64,000 bases of DNA from Oopsacas minuta (Eukaryota; Porifera; Hexactinellida; Lyssacinosida; Leucopsacidae): assembly GCA_024704765.1 (NCBI GenBank), contig JAKMXF010000335.1, forward strand, positions 62,001-126,000, read 5' to 3'. The position numbers and the translations under genes are program-made. Below, in pieces: positions 22,563 through 33,934 of this stretch (the first letter of the stretch is position 1; the number at the start of each line of letters is the position of its first letter). The notes beneath the pieces were generated by a model, which worked only from the letters and a program-made list of their open reading frames with translations, was not told the DNA's origin and made no database searches.

Positions 22563-23113
22563 TACAATAGTATTATGATGTGCTAATAAATTCAGAGAAT
22601 ACTCTCGTTGAGATTAAAGTTAGAAGCAATTGGATATAGAATAAGAGAAGTAGGCACCAGAGTGCCCAGTGGTAGGAAAATTAAAAGATTAATAATTGTG
22701 AGTATACTTAGCAACCTCCTTGACAAATCTTAGAGTGGATCATGGACTTCAATTGGGACTAGCATATTTGAACTGAAACGCTTAAAGAATCTGCGAAAAA
22801 TGCAACTAATGAAGTTGGTACAAAGGTTGCGGATAAATTTCTGAATTTTGTAACCATAAAAAGTTCTGTGAACTTTCTTTCGAATATTGTACGTCTAATT
22901 CGCTTTGCCTACGTCCTGCAATTTTGTAGTTTTAGTTTTTCAGTTATGAATATATTAGACTAAATACTTTAGGACTTCCTGATTCACGGAACGGAACCGA
23001 GTTTTCCTTAGTAAAATTCGCTTGACATATATTTACCTTGAAAATCACAAAAAAGTGATAGAAACAGTTGTCAAGCATTTGTTATAAGATTTCATGTCGA
23101 TAGTAATTAGTAT
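22563..23113. other. Upstream region of the VIT-VWA gene
   Basis: Should contain the minus-strand promoter. No exon or defined motif recognised. Confidence 0.4.
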
Positions 23114-23121
23114 GTCAAATT

Positions 23122-23238
23122 CAGACCCGGCGGCAAGGATTTAGAAGTGGCCGGTTGGATACCCACTGTCCACAGAAACAGTACTTACTACTAACAGCAC
23201 CAAAAGTGGTCCAGTTAAAATCCGTGGCGCCGACCCTG
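23122..23238. mobile_element. hAT-like MITE with perfect 8-bp target duplication
   Basis: Starts cagacccggcggcaaggattt and ends aaatccgtggcgccgaccctg, about 15 of 21 terminal bases inverted-complementary. Flanked by identical octamers gtcaaatt (23114-23121 and 23239-23246). A clear non-autonomous hAT insertion of 117 bp. Confidence 0.85.
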
Positions 23239-23279
23239 GTCAAATTGGAACCATTTGTACAATACGTATTACATTAATT

Positions 23280-23690
23280 CTGCTTAGAAACTTTACGGTA
23301 TAAAGGAGGATCAGCTATTCTAAAAAGTGGTAAAAAGGCAGCTACAGAAACAGCTAGAGTAATGACTAAAATGGAGGCAAAGCTATGGCAAAGCAAGTTG
23401 GAAAGGTTTGTGGCAAGCAAATTTGTTCCAAAATTATTATAAGGCCAATCAAATGAAGTAACACAAAAAAACAAAATGTTGTTCACCTTCACCCCATTTC
23501 AACATTTTGTAATGCTAAAATGGTAGGAGGAAGCCGCATGTGACATTTACAATTCTTCATCCGCTTTGTATAAGTTTAAAATACCCAGTATAGTATACTT
23601 AAATGTTACTATTATAATTTATATCCTTCAAGATGTTACATAAATATTACCTCCAACTGCAATAATTAAATTACGTAAAATTCGATTCCG
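23280..23690 (+). pseudogene. Truncated inverted copy of the 28-kb locus
   Basis: On the plus strand, ctattctaaaaagtggtaaa to atggcaaagc(a)agttggaaagg parallels the minus-strand coding sequence around 28800-28680 (GILNSGTKAAT and MAKKVGK). It is followed directly by sequence matching the reverse complement of 27880-28140 (the ctccaactgc and ccttcaaga stretches). The ~550 bp that separate these parts at the other locus are missing, so this is an internally deleted, inverted duplicate with no usable reading frame. Confidence 0.6.
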
Positions 23691-23978
23691 TCGAAATGTT
23701 TATATATAATTCAGGATGAAATATTGACGGATCGATAACATTGCTACTATTGGGCCTGTTATTATATACTTTTGTTTCTTAGCCAAAAAAAGGTCAAAAA
23801 CCCCAAATATTGCATATCCACACTTCATAATATCTTATACGTAGAGGGGAAATACAAACGTATATCTATAAACAAAACAAAAATATAATCAATCTGATAA
23901 CATGACTATTGGCTAAGGACAATTGTAGCACACACACAAACACATCTAAACTACATACAATTTGTCTGTATTAGAATC

Positions 23979-26900
23979 CTACGGTTTCGGCTTAACATGC
24001 ACAGGTATCATTAAGCTTCCAGACATGTAGAATGTTAGAGCATCATAATCATAACCTCCTACCCAGAAATCTATGTACCATTCTTGATCTATCAGGAATT
24101 TAATACGAGATAGATTTTCGTTATCACTCGTGTTTTCAATCACCGAAAAGAGTTCCTCATTCGTTTTCAATGGTGCATTCAATGGTATATGATAAAAGCA
24201 TTGGAAAGGTGAATTCTTAAATTGATGACTAATCTCATACGTAACGTTTAAGTATCTAGTACATAGATAAGCAAGCTTATTCTTATCTTCAGGGCCAAGA
24301 TTTATCATCAAAGCTAGGGCAATAAGTTTCGCTGCGGGATAATGCTCTAGGAATGGTATTATTAATTTTGCTAATGGATCTGCTTGATACCTTGGAATGT
24401 CAAGAATTTCCTTAATATCCTTCATAATTGCATCAGATCGCAATTTATAAGTTGTATAGAAATCATCAAGACATTGCCCTGCACCACATTTCGAATTCAT
24501 AAGATTTGTATTTGCAAGTAATCCATTGATTGTATTGAATGTACTATCCCATTGGAGATATCCCCCGCTCTTAGCCGTACGAGAATCAGTTATATCAGAA
24601 TACACACCGAATGTTTTAGAATATTTTGTGCACGCTGAGTCGTAATCAACAACTTCGTTCTTGTCATTGTATATAAGATTAGCTCGTTTAACTTTGAAGC
24701 TTTTTGTTTCGAAACCAACATTTATTGGGTCTATACCCATTTGCCTGGATAATGCCTCATTCAGTTGTTGAAATTTTGTGTTATATTCAACGCCATGTAT
24801 TTTCTGATTATAGAAACAAAAATCGTGTAATTCAGGATTGCCAAAAAATTCTTCTTCTACAGCTTTTTGAACTTCAAGAAAATTGGTTTCACATAGCTGT
24901 GCATCGGTCATATAACAAGGAGGAATTAATTTCGCAGAAGTTATTTTAACTCCCTTATAGTTTTTCTCGGGGATGTAGTCTCTCTTGAATGGATTATTAC
25001 AATTCTTAAGAGTATTTTGGGTGTAAAATTCGTCCGTGAAATTTGGGTCTTCACTGTATTCAAACATGAATTGATGGCCAATAAACCCTCTCGTTTCATA
25101 GGTAGGATCATAATCAGTTGCCATACTATAAATAGCATATCCATCAAACTCAATATTTAGATAAAATTTGTCCTTAACTTCTTTCATAGGTCGCGGAGGC
25201 TTCGGCTTTGTTTTCGGTTTAGGCGGTTGAAGTGGTATTCCATTAGAAAATCCTTCATGGAGAATTTCAATACTTCGAACAACATGATCTAATGTATATT
25301 TCACTCGATTGACAATCGTTTTTCGTGTTTCATTATCAGTGATCCAAATTCCTACACATTTATCGAAGTCATTATAGCATTCCTCTTTAAATTTAGCACT
25401 GTCTATCTGAAGCTTTTCTAAAGCATTTACGACAGCCATAAATTTTTCAAATGGATGAGTAGTTAGATCTTTCGCTGACTTAGGTTGTGGCTTGGTTTGG
25501 AAAGGGAAGCCAGCTGTTTTATCCGGCTCCTCTTCGCTTAGCATAAAATAACTCAAAGTCTCGCCCAGTGGGAAGATCAATATGGACATTATTGGGTAGA
25601 ATCTAATGCTATTATATCTCGCAGTTATTTGATATAATTTATCTTCAGCTTCCGGAATTTTAATTATACTTCCCTCTAGGATCATTAACAGTATTTGATA
25701 TGAATCATTGGTCAAATCGACGAGTCTTTGTGTAATTGGATGATATGCATGGCCCACACCAGGTCTTGGGTGTGATGGACGAGAAACTATAGGCGCGAAA
25801 TTATCGTTTTTACTATCAGTTGATTCATTTAATGTGGAAAAATTCAAAATCATCATCAAAAATCTTGCCCAATGTGATGGTTCAATTGATTCTAATTTTA
25901 GAAATTCATCCTTACTAACTGGGAGATCTAGACCTGTAGATTTTTCAAATTCCGATATGAGAGCAATCAAAAGACCAATATCTGGAAGCAACTGTTCCAA
26001 ATTATCTAATTCGGATAAGATTTTATCGCAAAGTTCTACTATTTTTTGCTGTAGTTCATTATTAACATCTCCAGTTACCTTTTGAGATTTGACCCAATCA
26101 CGAGTTAGTGTAATAACATCTTTGAATAGAATTCCACCCATTTCACCTTCTCCTTGTGTTTCTATTATTCTTATATCATCATGAACTTTCTTAATAGTAG
26201 TATAGCGCTGAGTCATGTTTGTCATATGTTTATTAAGTTCAAATAAAGAATGGCCCAGTTTATGATGTACAACTGTGAATCCTTTATAAATAGCTTCGTA
26301 CAGCTGTGCAATGCTATAGTATTGGAAATGTTTACCCAGATTAGGAGGGATAATTGTCAAAGCGGGATGCTCCGAATGAGGATATGGTTCCTCATTCTTT
26401 GCAAACATGTATAAAGCTTTCAAATTTAGTCGAATTAAATCTGCGTCTTCTTCATCAACGCCTATTTTAGATGGAAATTGTACTTTTTGCAGATTTGGTA
26501 TACCGCCAATAGAAATCAACATATCAATGGCCATGCTCATATGTTGCATTTCTTGGATACAAATAAGCATCAGCTGGGTCTTGTATTCTCGCCTTATTTC
26601 CGAGTTATATGAATTTAAATCTTTGCCGATAGAACTGTTGACCTCGTCAGAATTGTTTATTATGCTGAAACATGCGAAAAGGTACTCAAACATGACCGTC
26701 ATTTCCAATTCTACTGCTATTTGCAATGCCGTTTTTAGTTGTTGCTTAGTTTTGATATTAGTCAAATCCTTTGCTTCTTGGCTTGTCAAAAGAAATCGTA
26801 CGGGACTTTTATTGCTTATTTCGTCAGAAACGCCGGTAACCAAATGAGAATGGCTGTCATTGACCTTGTCAAAAAGCTTTGAAATAAAAAATCCATCTTT

Positions 26901-27540
26901 TTCAAGTTTCGCCCTTAACGGTGAGCCTATAAAGTGTATTAGTGTCATGGATATAGTTTCGATTTGTAATAAAGATACGTTGTAGTTTGTATATGGATTC
27001 TCTAATCTAATTGCGACCAGTTACCAACCCCTTGTAACTGTTTCCTTGGATATTTTCCTTGAAATCCCTGAATTTTTAATTCTTTAGGCAAATAATATGA
27101 ATTTTCCCTCTTTTATGAGAAAAAATAGCCCGAAATAACCAATATTTCCCTGAATTTAGCAATTTCCCCCTGAATAGTAGCAAGTATGCAATTATATATT
27201 ATTTTGTAATTTAGCAGTAACATAATTAACGAATGTGAAGTAACAGTTCTCATATTTTCAGGGTTGCCGTGGTTTCCACACATGATTTCTGTGGGAATTC
27301 CCATGAGGTTTTCCCATACAGATTTCGAAAGTTCTGATAAGCAGGGAATTACCTCAATGCTCAACCTCTTCGCACAAATATATTTTCGTTGGATAAAATT
27401 ATATGATAAACATAATCAATCACATAAATACAGCTGTTTACGGTGTGTATTAGTAAATTATAAATTTTACATATTTAATTAAAATATATCAAAAACTCAC
27501 CTAAAAATCCAGCCCCTTCACTTCCAGAGGCTGTTGCCAT
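23979..27540 (-). CDS. Large protein with ferritin-like (VioB/imino-dimer-synthase type) domain
   Basis: Coding exons 27540-27501 (MATASGSEGAGFL) and 26926-23979 join through GTGAGT and a TATAG acceptor into 995 residues; the ATG at 26948 lies in the intron. A non-coding first exon ends at 27646 (GTAAGT) and splices to an acceptor at 27552. Residues ~65-270 resemble the bacterial ferritin-like domain named for VioB/RebD iminophenyl-pyruvate dimer synthases. Candidate di-metal ligands are the glutamates in ELEMTVMFEY (86/88 and 94) and E139/H142 in QEMQHM. A proline-rich linker (PKPKTKPKPPRP) near residue 600 precedes a C-terminal half with several cysteines that I do not recognise. The chemistry is unknown. 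The family is mostly bacterial and fungal with scattered animal members, so ancient transfer is possible, but this copy is spliced and reads as a host gene. Confidence 0.75.
27012..27189. mobile_element. Second copy of the 3896-4092 MITE family
   Basis: Shares ttaccaac near its left end, cttttatgagaaaaaat and ccaatatttcc in the middle, and caagtatgc at its right end with the element at 3896. Terminal repeats are worn. It lies in the intron before the large exon of the ferritin-like gene. Confidence 0.5.
27259..27350. mobile_element. Partial hAT-like element
   Basis: Starts cagggttgccgtgg, the same terminal sequence as the complete element at 31731-31826. The right end is not clearly present. 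Located in an intron of the ferritin-like gene. Confidence 0.4.
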
Positions 27541-27645
27541 TCTTTAATTTCCTAGAAAAATATGTGAATAATATTTTAAGAATCCTATGGATATAGTATT
27601 GAGTATTCCTAAAACAATTTGTAGATAGTTAAGTTAAGAACTTAC

Positions 27646-27722
27646 TTGATTTCTTTGCAATTTCAATCTATTCAAACGATAATTTTCACTTCCAATTACA
27701 CCCCGATTGATATTAGTGGATA
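27646..27722 (-). other. Non-coding first exon of the ferritin-like gene
   Basis: On the minus strand it ends ...AATCAA/GTAAGT. It is about 95% identical to 29352-29428 over some 77-90 bp, including the donor. Its upstream boundary (transcription start) is not visible; 27722 marks the end of the similarity. Confidence 0.55.
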
Positions 27723-27879
27723 AACTAAAGCAATTATTACTCTGAGCTTCTAAGCTTATTTCCGAATTTATACTCCGTCTCAATTTCCAGCATCTCTTAA
27801 TTAAGGGTCAAACTACGTACATGTTATTGTAATTTAATCCTTTGACTAATTATTTGGGTAATCGACTGAATCGATTGTA

Positions 27880-28140
27880 TTAAGTAATGTAATGCAGTTG
27901 GAGGTAATATTTGTATTTATGTAAATTCTTGAAGGATATATATTCATAATTATATTTATGTATCTATTATATACTGGGTCTTTTCAATATTATGCAAAGC
28001 TGATAAAGAATTTGAATTGTTACATGCAACATGCGGCTGTCTGCTACCATTTTAGCATTACAAATGGTGATGTAGGAAGAGGGTGCACACCAACTTCGGT
28101 TTTTGCGATACTTCATTCGATTGGCCATATGATAATATAA
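27880..28140. repeat. Inverted repeat partner of 23440-23690
   Basis: gcagttggaggtaatattt, ttgaaggatata, then taccattttagcattacaaa and ttcattcgattggcc all recur in reverse complement at 23440-23690, with indels. Together with the coding fragment this places inverted copies on either side of the ferritin-like gene. Confidence 0.65.
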
Positions 28141-28317
28141 AAATATTACTTAATGACAAATATTAACAAATTACAAATAGTTTCAGTAGGTTACCTAATA
28201 AGGAACAAACAAAGTATCAAAAGACGAATTAGTAATATTAATTAGCTAATTATTCTAAATAGTACATTAATTGAAAGAATATTCAGGATGTAGGAACTAG
28301 GAAGATGCTAACAGTAA

Positions 28318-28955
28318 CTAAGTAAGGTTTTTATCCACTACTATTTTTAATATCAATGTTGCTCCCTCTAATACTGTATAATATTTCACGACATTTTTAC
28401 CACTTTCTTTTACAGCTTTTTCCGCAACTTCTTTAAAAGCCTCTTTCATAGCCTCCTTGGTAGCTTCTTTCCCGGTATACTCAAAAATAAGTTTAATGAC
28501 ATCTTGCCCCACTTCTTCGGTAATAAACTTCAAATTATTGCCTTTCAAGGTCATCGCTAAAAAAATTCTAAGGAGGATATTTTTTACTCCAGGTTTAATT
28601 GCTGCTTCTGCTATTTTTTTAAACTCTCCAGTTGCAATTCCTTTAGCTATTTGTCTGCCATATTCCTTTCCAACTTTCTTTGCCATAATTTTGCCTCCTA
28701 CTTTTGCTGCTTGTTTAACTTCTTCTTTAGCTGTTTGTATGAGAGCATTTTTACCTGTGTAGCTGCCTTTGTACCACTATTTAGAATACCTAATCCTCCT
28801 AAACCGGCAAATACAAAAGCTGTGCCTACTACTGCTGAAGAATAATCCCCATTGTACGCGTTGTATAGAATTTCTCCACCATCCATTAATATTCCAGATC
28901 CTGGAATAAGGATACACACTCCTGTCTTGATGACTGTTTTCGCTACTATTCATTC
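28318..28955 (-). pseudogene. Unrecognised glycine-rich/amphipathic protein, frame-shifted
   Basis: Minus-strand frame one (IPGSGILMDGGEILYNAYNG, then AVVGTAFVFAGLGGLGILNSG) is hydrophobic and glycine-rich. It breaks near 28735, and frame two continues with lysine-rich amphipathic sequence (EEVKQAAKVGGK, MAKKVGKEYGRQIAKG) to a stop at 28318. The join needs one base of frame correction. No ATG opens the first part; a first exon at 29352-29428 is implied by the shared donor. The pattern Gly-rich hydrophobic hairpin followed by Lys/Ala helices loosely recalls pre-toxin linkers of bacterial polymorphic toxins, but I cannot assign a family. A truncated inverted copy is at 23280-23420. Confidence 0.4.
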
Positions 28956-29351
28956 CCAACTGGAGGTCATTATAAGAGAGTTTCCAAAATGTACTTATTA
29001 TACTTGAGTGATTAGGCTATGTGTTAAATATTCTCCCTATTATGTCATGTAATATGCTAGAATAGTACAGACCAATACCCGTATCTATAGTTAATTAGTA
29101 GTCTATTAAAGTGTTCCCACTAAGCAATTCCGGCGATTTTTCACCGGAAAATATCAAACTTCAGAAGCTAAATTACCGGAAATTACAGGGCTATAGGAAG
29201 TTTATTACAAGGATTATTTAATTATTACAAGAGTGAAGTTAGCAGCGAGTAATAAGCACAACTTAACACATAATAATTCAGTCAATTTCCCATCAATTCA
29301 CTTGAAATTTGTTGAACGTTTTATTGGTTTATAATTAAGTTAAGAACTTAC

Positions 29352-29428
29352 TTGATTTCTTTGCAATTCCAATCTATTCAAACGATAATTTTCACTTCCA
29401 ATTACGCCCTGATTGATATTAGTGGAAA
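29352..29428 (-). other. Duplicate first exon and donor
   Basis: Nearly identical to 27646-27722, including the AATCAA/GTAAGT donor on the minus strand. Beyond it, tacgta(c)..tgttattg and gactaattatttg of the upstream region also recur (27810-27860 and 29785-29825), so promoter and first exon were duplicated together. Confidence 0.6.
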
Positions 29429-29432
29429 AATA

Positions 29433-29665
29433 CAGCAGGTTACCTTCTCTGTATCAATATAATTACTTTCCTCTTCTACCTTCTCTTCCTTACAATTCAA
29501 CAGGAAGATAAGTGGAGGATGGTCAAATTCACGTCCAAACATTAGATGAAAGGGGCTATAGCTGGTCGCCCCTTTCAAATGGATATTGGCAGAAAGGCAC
29601 GCTGGTTGTAGTTTGCTAGGCCATTCAGTATCAACATCAGGTACAAATTGTGAGATTAACTTACA
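29433..29665 (-). mobile_element. gypsy-type retrotransposon integrase fragment
   Basis: On the minus strand a continuous ~75-codon frame reads ...EWPSKLQPACLSANIHL then TSYSPFHLMFGRE, the C-terminal end of the integrase core of Ty3/gypsy-type elements (the SPF..(M/V)(F/Y)GRE signature). No LTRs, RNase H or reverse transcriptase are nearby, so this is a fragment. It separates the two halves of the duplicated promoter. Confidence 0.7.
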
Positions 29666-29689
29666 TCCATTACCGTTTTAATTATTCAG

Positions 29690-30576
29690 TTAGAGTAAAC
29701 ATTGGAAGTAATTTCCGCATATATATCAAAGAAGTCATATAACAGTGGAAAGCAATTCTGACACGCACATGGCCAATACGTACTGTTATTGCAATTTGAT
29801 CTGACTAATTATTTGCATAATTTCCCAGTAAGTGTTAGTAACTATTGAAGAGAAATTTAACTAAGACGCCTTTTGTTCCATTTTTCGTTTGAATGTACAT
29901 TCTAACTAAAAATTTCATTTCACTAATTGCCTAAAAATCCTCACAAATTGGACTGCGATCCAATTTACATTGATTGCTGTGATTTTAAAATGGAATATTA
30001 TATCATTAAACTAGTAGTCATAAAATAGTCCTAATACGGAAATCCCACGCACCACTATGGTTTCTGGGTTGGGGGGGAGCAACCCCCTCCCCAGGTGCGA
30101 TTTCATCTGATTATCCCTAAGCTTGGTGCCTTTGAGGACAGAATTACAATAGAAGTTCGTTTTGTTGCATTCATTAATATATAATTGTATTTGTATTAGC
30201 TATTAGCCATTAGCCATTGCTTATATCATACAACCATGAATTCAACTATTATAGATAGTCTAAAGTGATTTCGTTGACATTTTATTTGTTCTTTTTATTT
30301 TCTGCTTTTAATGATTTTTCCCACCATACGCCTGTTTGGGTGCGATCAGGGTCGGTCTGTCATGTGAACCAGCCAAGCTCAAAATTGATATGATAATCTG
30401 TATCTGTCCATATTCTCCTAATAGCTTACTTCCGTAAATGGGTGTGTACGTACTCACACGATTCACTTTTGGCACCTTTCCTACTGGTGGACAAATATGT
30501 GTTGAGTTTTGGAGGCAAATTATCAACCGGAAGTGTGAATTGATAGTAAATTTTCTTGAATTTATAACTAAATTAG
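29690..30576. other. Intergenic upstream of the nucleophosmin gene
   Basis: Contains the duplicated promoter remainder (to ~29830) and a G-run inverted repeat (gggttgggggggagcaaccccc, 30067-30088). A 72-codon minus-strand frame at 30308-30526 has no recognisable similarity and is not called. Confidence 0.45.
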
Positions 30577-31548
30577 ATGGCAGAATTCTTCGGACCTCCT
30601 AATGAGAAACCCTGGGGTATAGTACTAGACAAGAATAACAACAGTGTTGTATGGCCTTCAGAACTTTCTGATGGTGATGACATGAGGCTAGAACTGTCAC
30701 AGGCTACGCTAGGAGCAGGCGCTAAGTCAGGAGAACGTAACATCGTAGAGCTCAAGATTATCTCAGAAGAGAATTTAGAGGAAACACAATCATTCCCGGT
30801 AGTCAGTCTAAGAGAAGGTTTATCTGAGCATACACTACTCAATCTAACTCTAAATCCGCCTGTTAGCTTCAAACTGGTAGCTGGATCAGGGCCTATATCT
30901 ATAATGGGAGTACAGCATAATGTAGGTGGTGATGAGACGAGTGAAAGTGATAGTGATGATGATGATGGAGATCAACTTGTAAAAGCAGAGAGCACTACTT
31001 CTAGTAAGAAACGGAAACGTGAGTCTCCGGTTAGTGAAGCGAAGAAATCAAAAGTTGAGGCTGAAAAGACCACTCCAGTTATTGCTAAGAAGGATAAGAT
31101 CGATACAAAACAGGACGCGAAAGATAAGATTATGAAAATGATGGGCGGTGAGGATTCAGGCGATGATTCTAACGATGAGATGGATGAGTTTACCCCCTCT
31201 GATTCAGATGATGATGACGAAGGGAAAAATGGACTTGATTTGGATGATTACAGTCTCTCAGATGAATCTGTAGAGAAAGTAACTAAACCTAGTCCAGTAA
31301 AGAAGGATAAAACGCAAAAAGCGACAAAACCCAAGCCAGCAGCTAAACAGGTAGACACGAAGCCACAAGCGAAAATCGGTAAAGTAAACCCTGAAGCAAT
31401 GGAAGCGATCAAAGCAAAAATTAGAGCTAATAAATCTCTCCCAAAAACTGAAGATAAATTCAAAAATTATATAAAATCTATGAGAGTTTCCGATGCAGGA
31501 CAGATATCAGAACTTTGGAAATTTGTCCAACAAATTAGAAAGCCCTAG
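30577..31548 (+). CDS. NPM1: Nucleophosmin-like histone chaperone
   Basis: Intronless, 323 residues from ATG 30577. Residues ~1-115 are a nucleoplasmin core: PWGIVLD, the conserved LGAGAKSGERNIVEL strand and GSGPISIMGVQH. An acidic A2 tract (SESDSDDDDGD) follows, then basic nuclear-localisation-like KKRKRE, a second acidic tract, and a lysine-rich linker. The last ~35 residues (KFKNYIKSMRV, then ELWKFVQQIRK) match the three-helix C-terminal domain of nucleophosmin (KFINYVKN...LWQW in mammals), which anchors NPM1 in the nucleolus and binds nucleic acids. It should form pentamers and chaperone histones and ribosomal proteins. The lack of introns in a genome with introns could reflect a retrocopy origin. 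A possible acceptor (aaattag) sits immediately before the ATG. Confidence 0.9.
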   Translation: MAEFFGPPNEKPWGIVLDKNNNSVVWPSELSDGDDMRLELSQATLGAGAKSGERNIVELKIISEENLEETQSFPVVSLREGLSEHTLLNLTLNPPVSFKLVAGSGPISIMGVQHNVGGDETSESDSDDDDGDQLVKAESTTSSKKRKRESPVSEAKKSKVEAEKTTPVIAKKDKIDTKQDAKDKIMKMMGGEDSGDDSNDEMDEFTPSDSDDDDEGKNGLDLDDYSLSDESVEKVTKPSPVKKDKTQKATKPKPAAKQVDTKPQAKIGKVNPEAMEAIKAKIRANKSLPKTEDKFKNYIKSMRVSDAGQISELWKFVQQIRKP

Positions 31549-31730
31549 ATTCCCTCTCCATCATTATAGTAGAAATTCTCTCAATTTAGCTTTTGATTAT
31601 AGTTAGCATACTTCGATACGACATTCTATTTCTCTTGTCTTTAGAACTATTTTCTGATCCCTTTTTTGATTGTCTCTTTAAATAATTTCTCATTATTACG
31701 TTTCAATGTTGATCAAGGGTCTGGTATCAT

Positions 31731-31826
31731 CAGGGTTGCCGTGGGAATCCTGAAATTCCATATGAAATCCTATGGGAATACCCATAGGATAACTACGATT
31801 CTCATCCCATTCCCACGGCAACCCTA
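31731..31826. mobile_element. hAT-like MITE with perfect 8-bp target duplication
   Basis: Ends cagggttgccgtgggaat and attcccacggcaaccct are almost perfect inverted repeats. Octamer ggtatcat occurs on both sides (31723-31730 and 31827-31834). 96 bp, non-autonomous. A second end of this family is at 27259. Confidence 0.85.
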
Positions 31827-31834
31827 GGTATCAT

Positions 31835-33934
31835 ACAGTGGAACCTGTATGTACTGACACTCGTTGCGACATTCTGTCGTAGTTTACAGGTGAATTTGTA
31901 TTGTCGGAAGCTGTTTCAGATCAGAAGCAGTGTCGGATTAAGAAGTCTCCGGATTCTACAGGTGTTGGTTTATGCAGGTTCCACCGTACCTGGAAGATAA
32001 ATTTTGGTCACTGTGTACCTGAAAAGTTACGCAAAGTATCAAGACCTTTTCTTATTTATTTATTTGTGCCCATATGTTTTTATGGGAATATTGGTCCTCG
32101 ATTATTTGACTATCATCTTTTCTGTTTAAGATTTTTTCAAACTGAAAATTCCCTAACATGTCACCTCACAATAATGTTTTACTCTACTATATTTGGAATG
32201 TCACACTTTACATAGCAGTTAAAACCAAGGACTCACTGATTTTTAAATTCATATTGCTCTGAAGTCTATGGATAATACTGCTAGTATTCTTGTTAATAAC
32301 AATTATCCCTAGCCCTTACCATTGGGTAATGCAATAGCAATATAATCCATCATATGTAAGCTGTATATTCCTCTCTATAAATGTGATATTTAAGTGTCAA
32401 ATAGTGAACTGTTCACTAATATGTTATCTCATATAGCTAACGATAGTTATCACCCCAACGTCTCACCACGTAATACTCTAACGGAATTATCTTTAAACTT
32501 TGCCATAGCAAATCATATTCTCATAATAAGTCCTTACTAACAGACAGAACCATTGAAAACTAATCATAACTGAATATATTCACCTTTGCCTTAATTTCTA
32601 TGTAATCAATATTATAATATTGTTATTCTCATTATGATGAAATGTTCAGCTGATAGCCAGAAAAAATCCGTTCCTTCATAGTTATATGTATATACGTTTT
32701 CATAGATTAGTTTTTCTTTGAAGAAGATGAATCCATTAGTGTTCGCCTAATGGCAAGTATTTTCATTATCTCATAGTCCATTTTGTATTGTAAATAATTC
32801 CACTAATAGTAAGTAATTAGCATGGGAAATTCGTTCAAAACACGACTTGCATTATAACGCCAGTGCCTTAGGATTCGTCAAATTATTCCATGTATCATCA
32901 CTCCATGTACGAAGATAGATCAGGTTGCAACTGGACCAACATAATTGTATCTACTACAGACCTCTGTCTTTATGAGCTAATCTACGCATATTATCTCAGT
33001 ATTCTTGTCATGCAATAGGTAACACAACAAATTTGCAAAAATTTCCATTTTGGTAACTGTACAATAACAAACTCATTATACAGAAACCTGAATTGATGAT
33101 AGATCTTCTAATCTATCTTCAATGCAAATATTTGCCTCATATTATTAAAATAACTATGTCATTGATAGTATTACTGCTCGTATCTATGTATATACCAATA
33201 CATAATCGAATCCCCACCCATCTCGCGAGCTAAGAACACTATCTAAGGAATCCCGTGATAATCAATATACAAATAAACTGATAATCTAACTTAATTAAAC
33301 ATACTATGTATTCAGCTCGAGTTGTATTCGTTATCATATTCTCTAGAATTCGCTAACAAATTATTTGCAGATTTTACTGGCAATGTCATTCGTCGATTAT
33401 TGTGAAATACCATCTTCTACGAGAAATAGGGAAGCCACTTTTATCTCCGTGATTGTGTCAGGAATTTTGCCGTTAGAAAACCTTTCAAGCTCAGGACCAG
33501 ATGTTCTCTAATTTCTTTTGGGAGCATTCCTCTTATGATGGGGCTTGTATTTTGTTTATTTTACTAGATTAATTAAGGTTAATGGGAAATTGTGCAGAAA
33601 TTTGTATGTTTTGTAAATGTATTGACATCATTTCATAGACATTAACTGTAATATTTCTAGCAATGGCTACATGACTATATAAGGGCATGAATATATATTT
33701 ACATATATCCCAGAAATTCGTATTCCCATGTTCGTACTGAAGAGGTTCTACCGTATGTCGATTATTCATAAAATTGTAAATAAATGTATTATTAGTTTAC
33801 CCACATTAATGAATTCTATCAAGTTTAATATCGTTTAATTTTCATTGATCATTTCCAGCTGTTGCCTTTTGAGATTTCTACACTCATGTGCAATCTGTAA
33901 GAATAAGTAAGAATTTAGAATACAATTGATATCA
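31835..33934. other. Gene-poor stretch
   Basis: A TA-flanked cagtggaacctg at 31836 may be the left end of a pogo-like element. No coding sequence supported. Confidence 0.5.

Noticed and set aside
30308-30526. 72-codon minus-strand frame upstream of the nucleophosmin gene
   Set aside because: No ATG at its start, no recognised similarity, and it lies where the promoter or 5' untranslated region should be.
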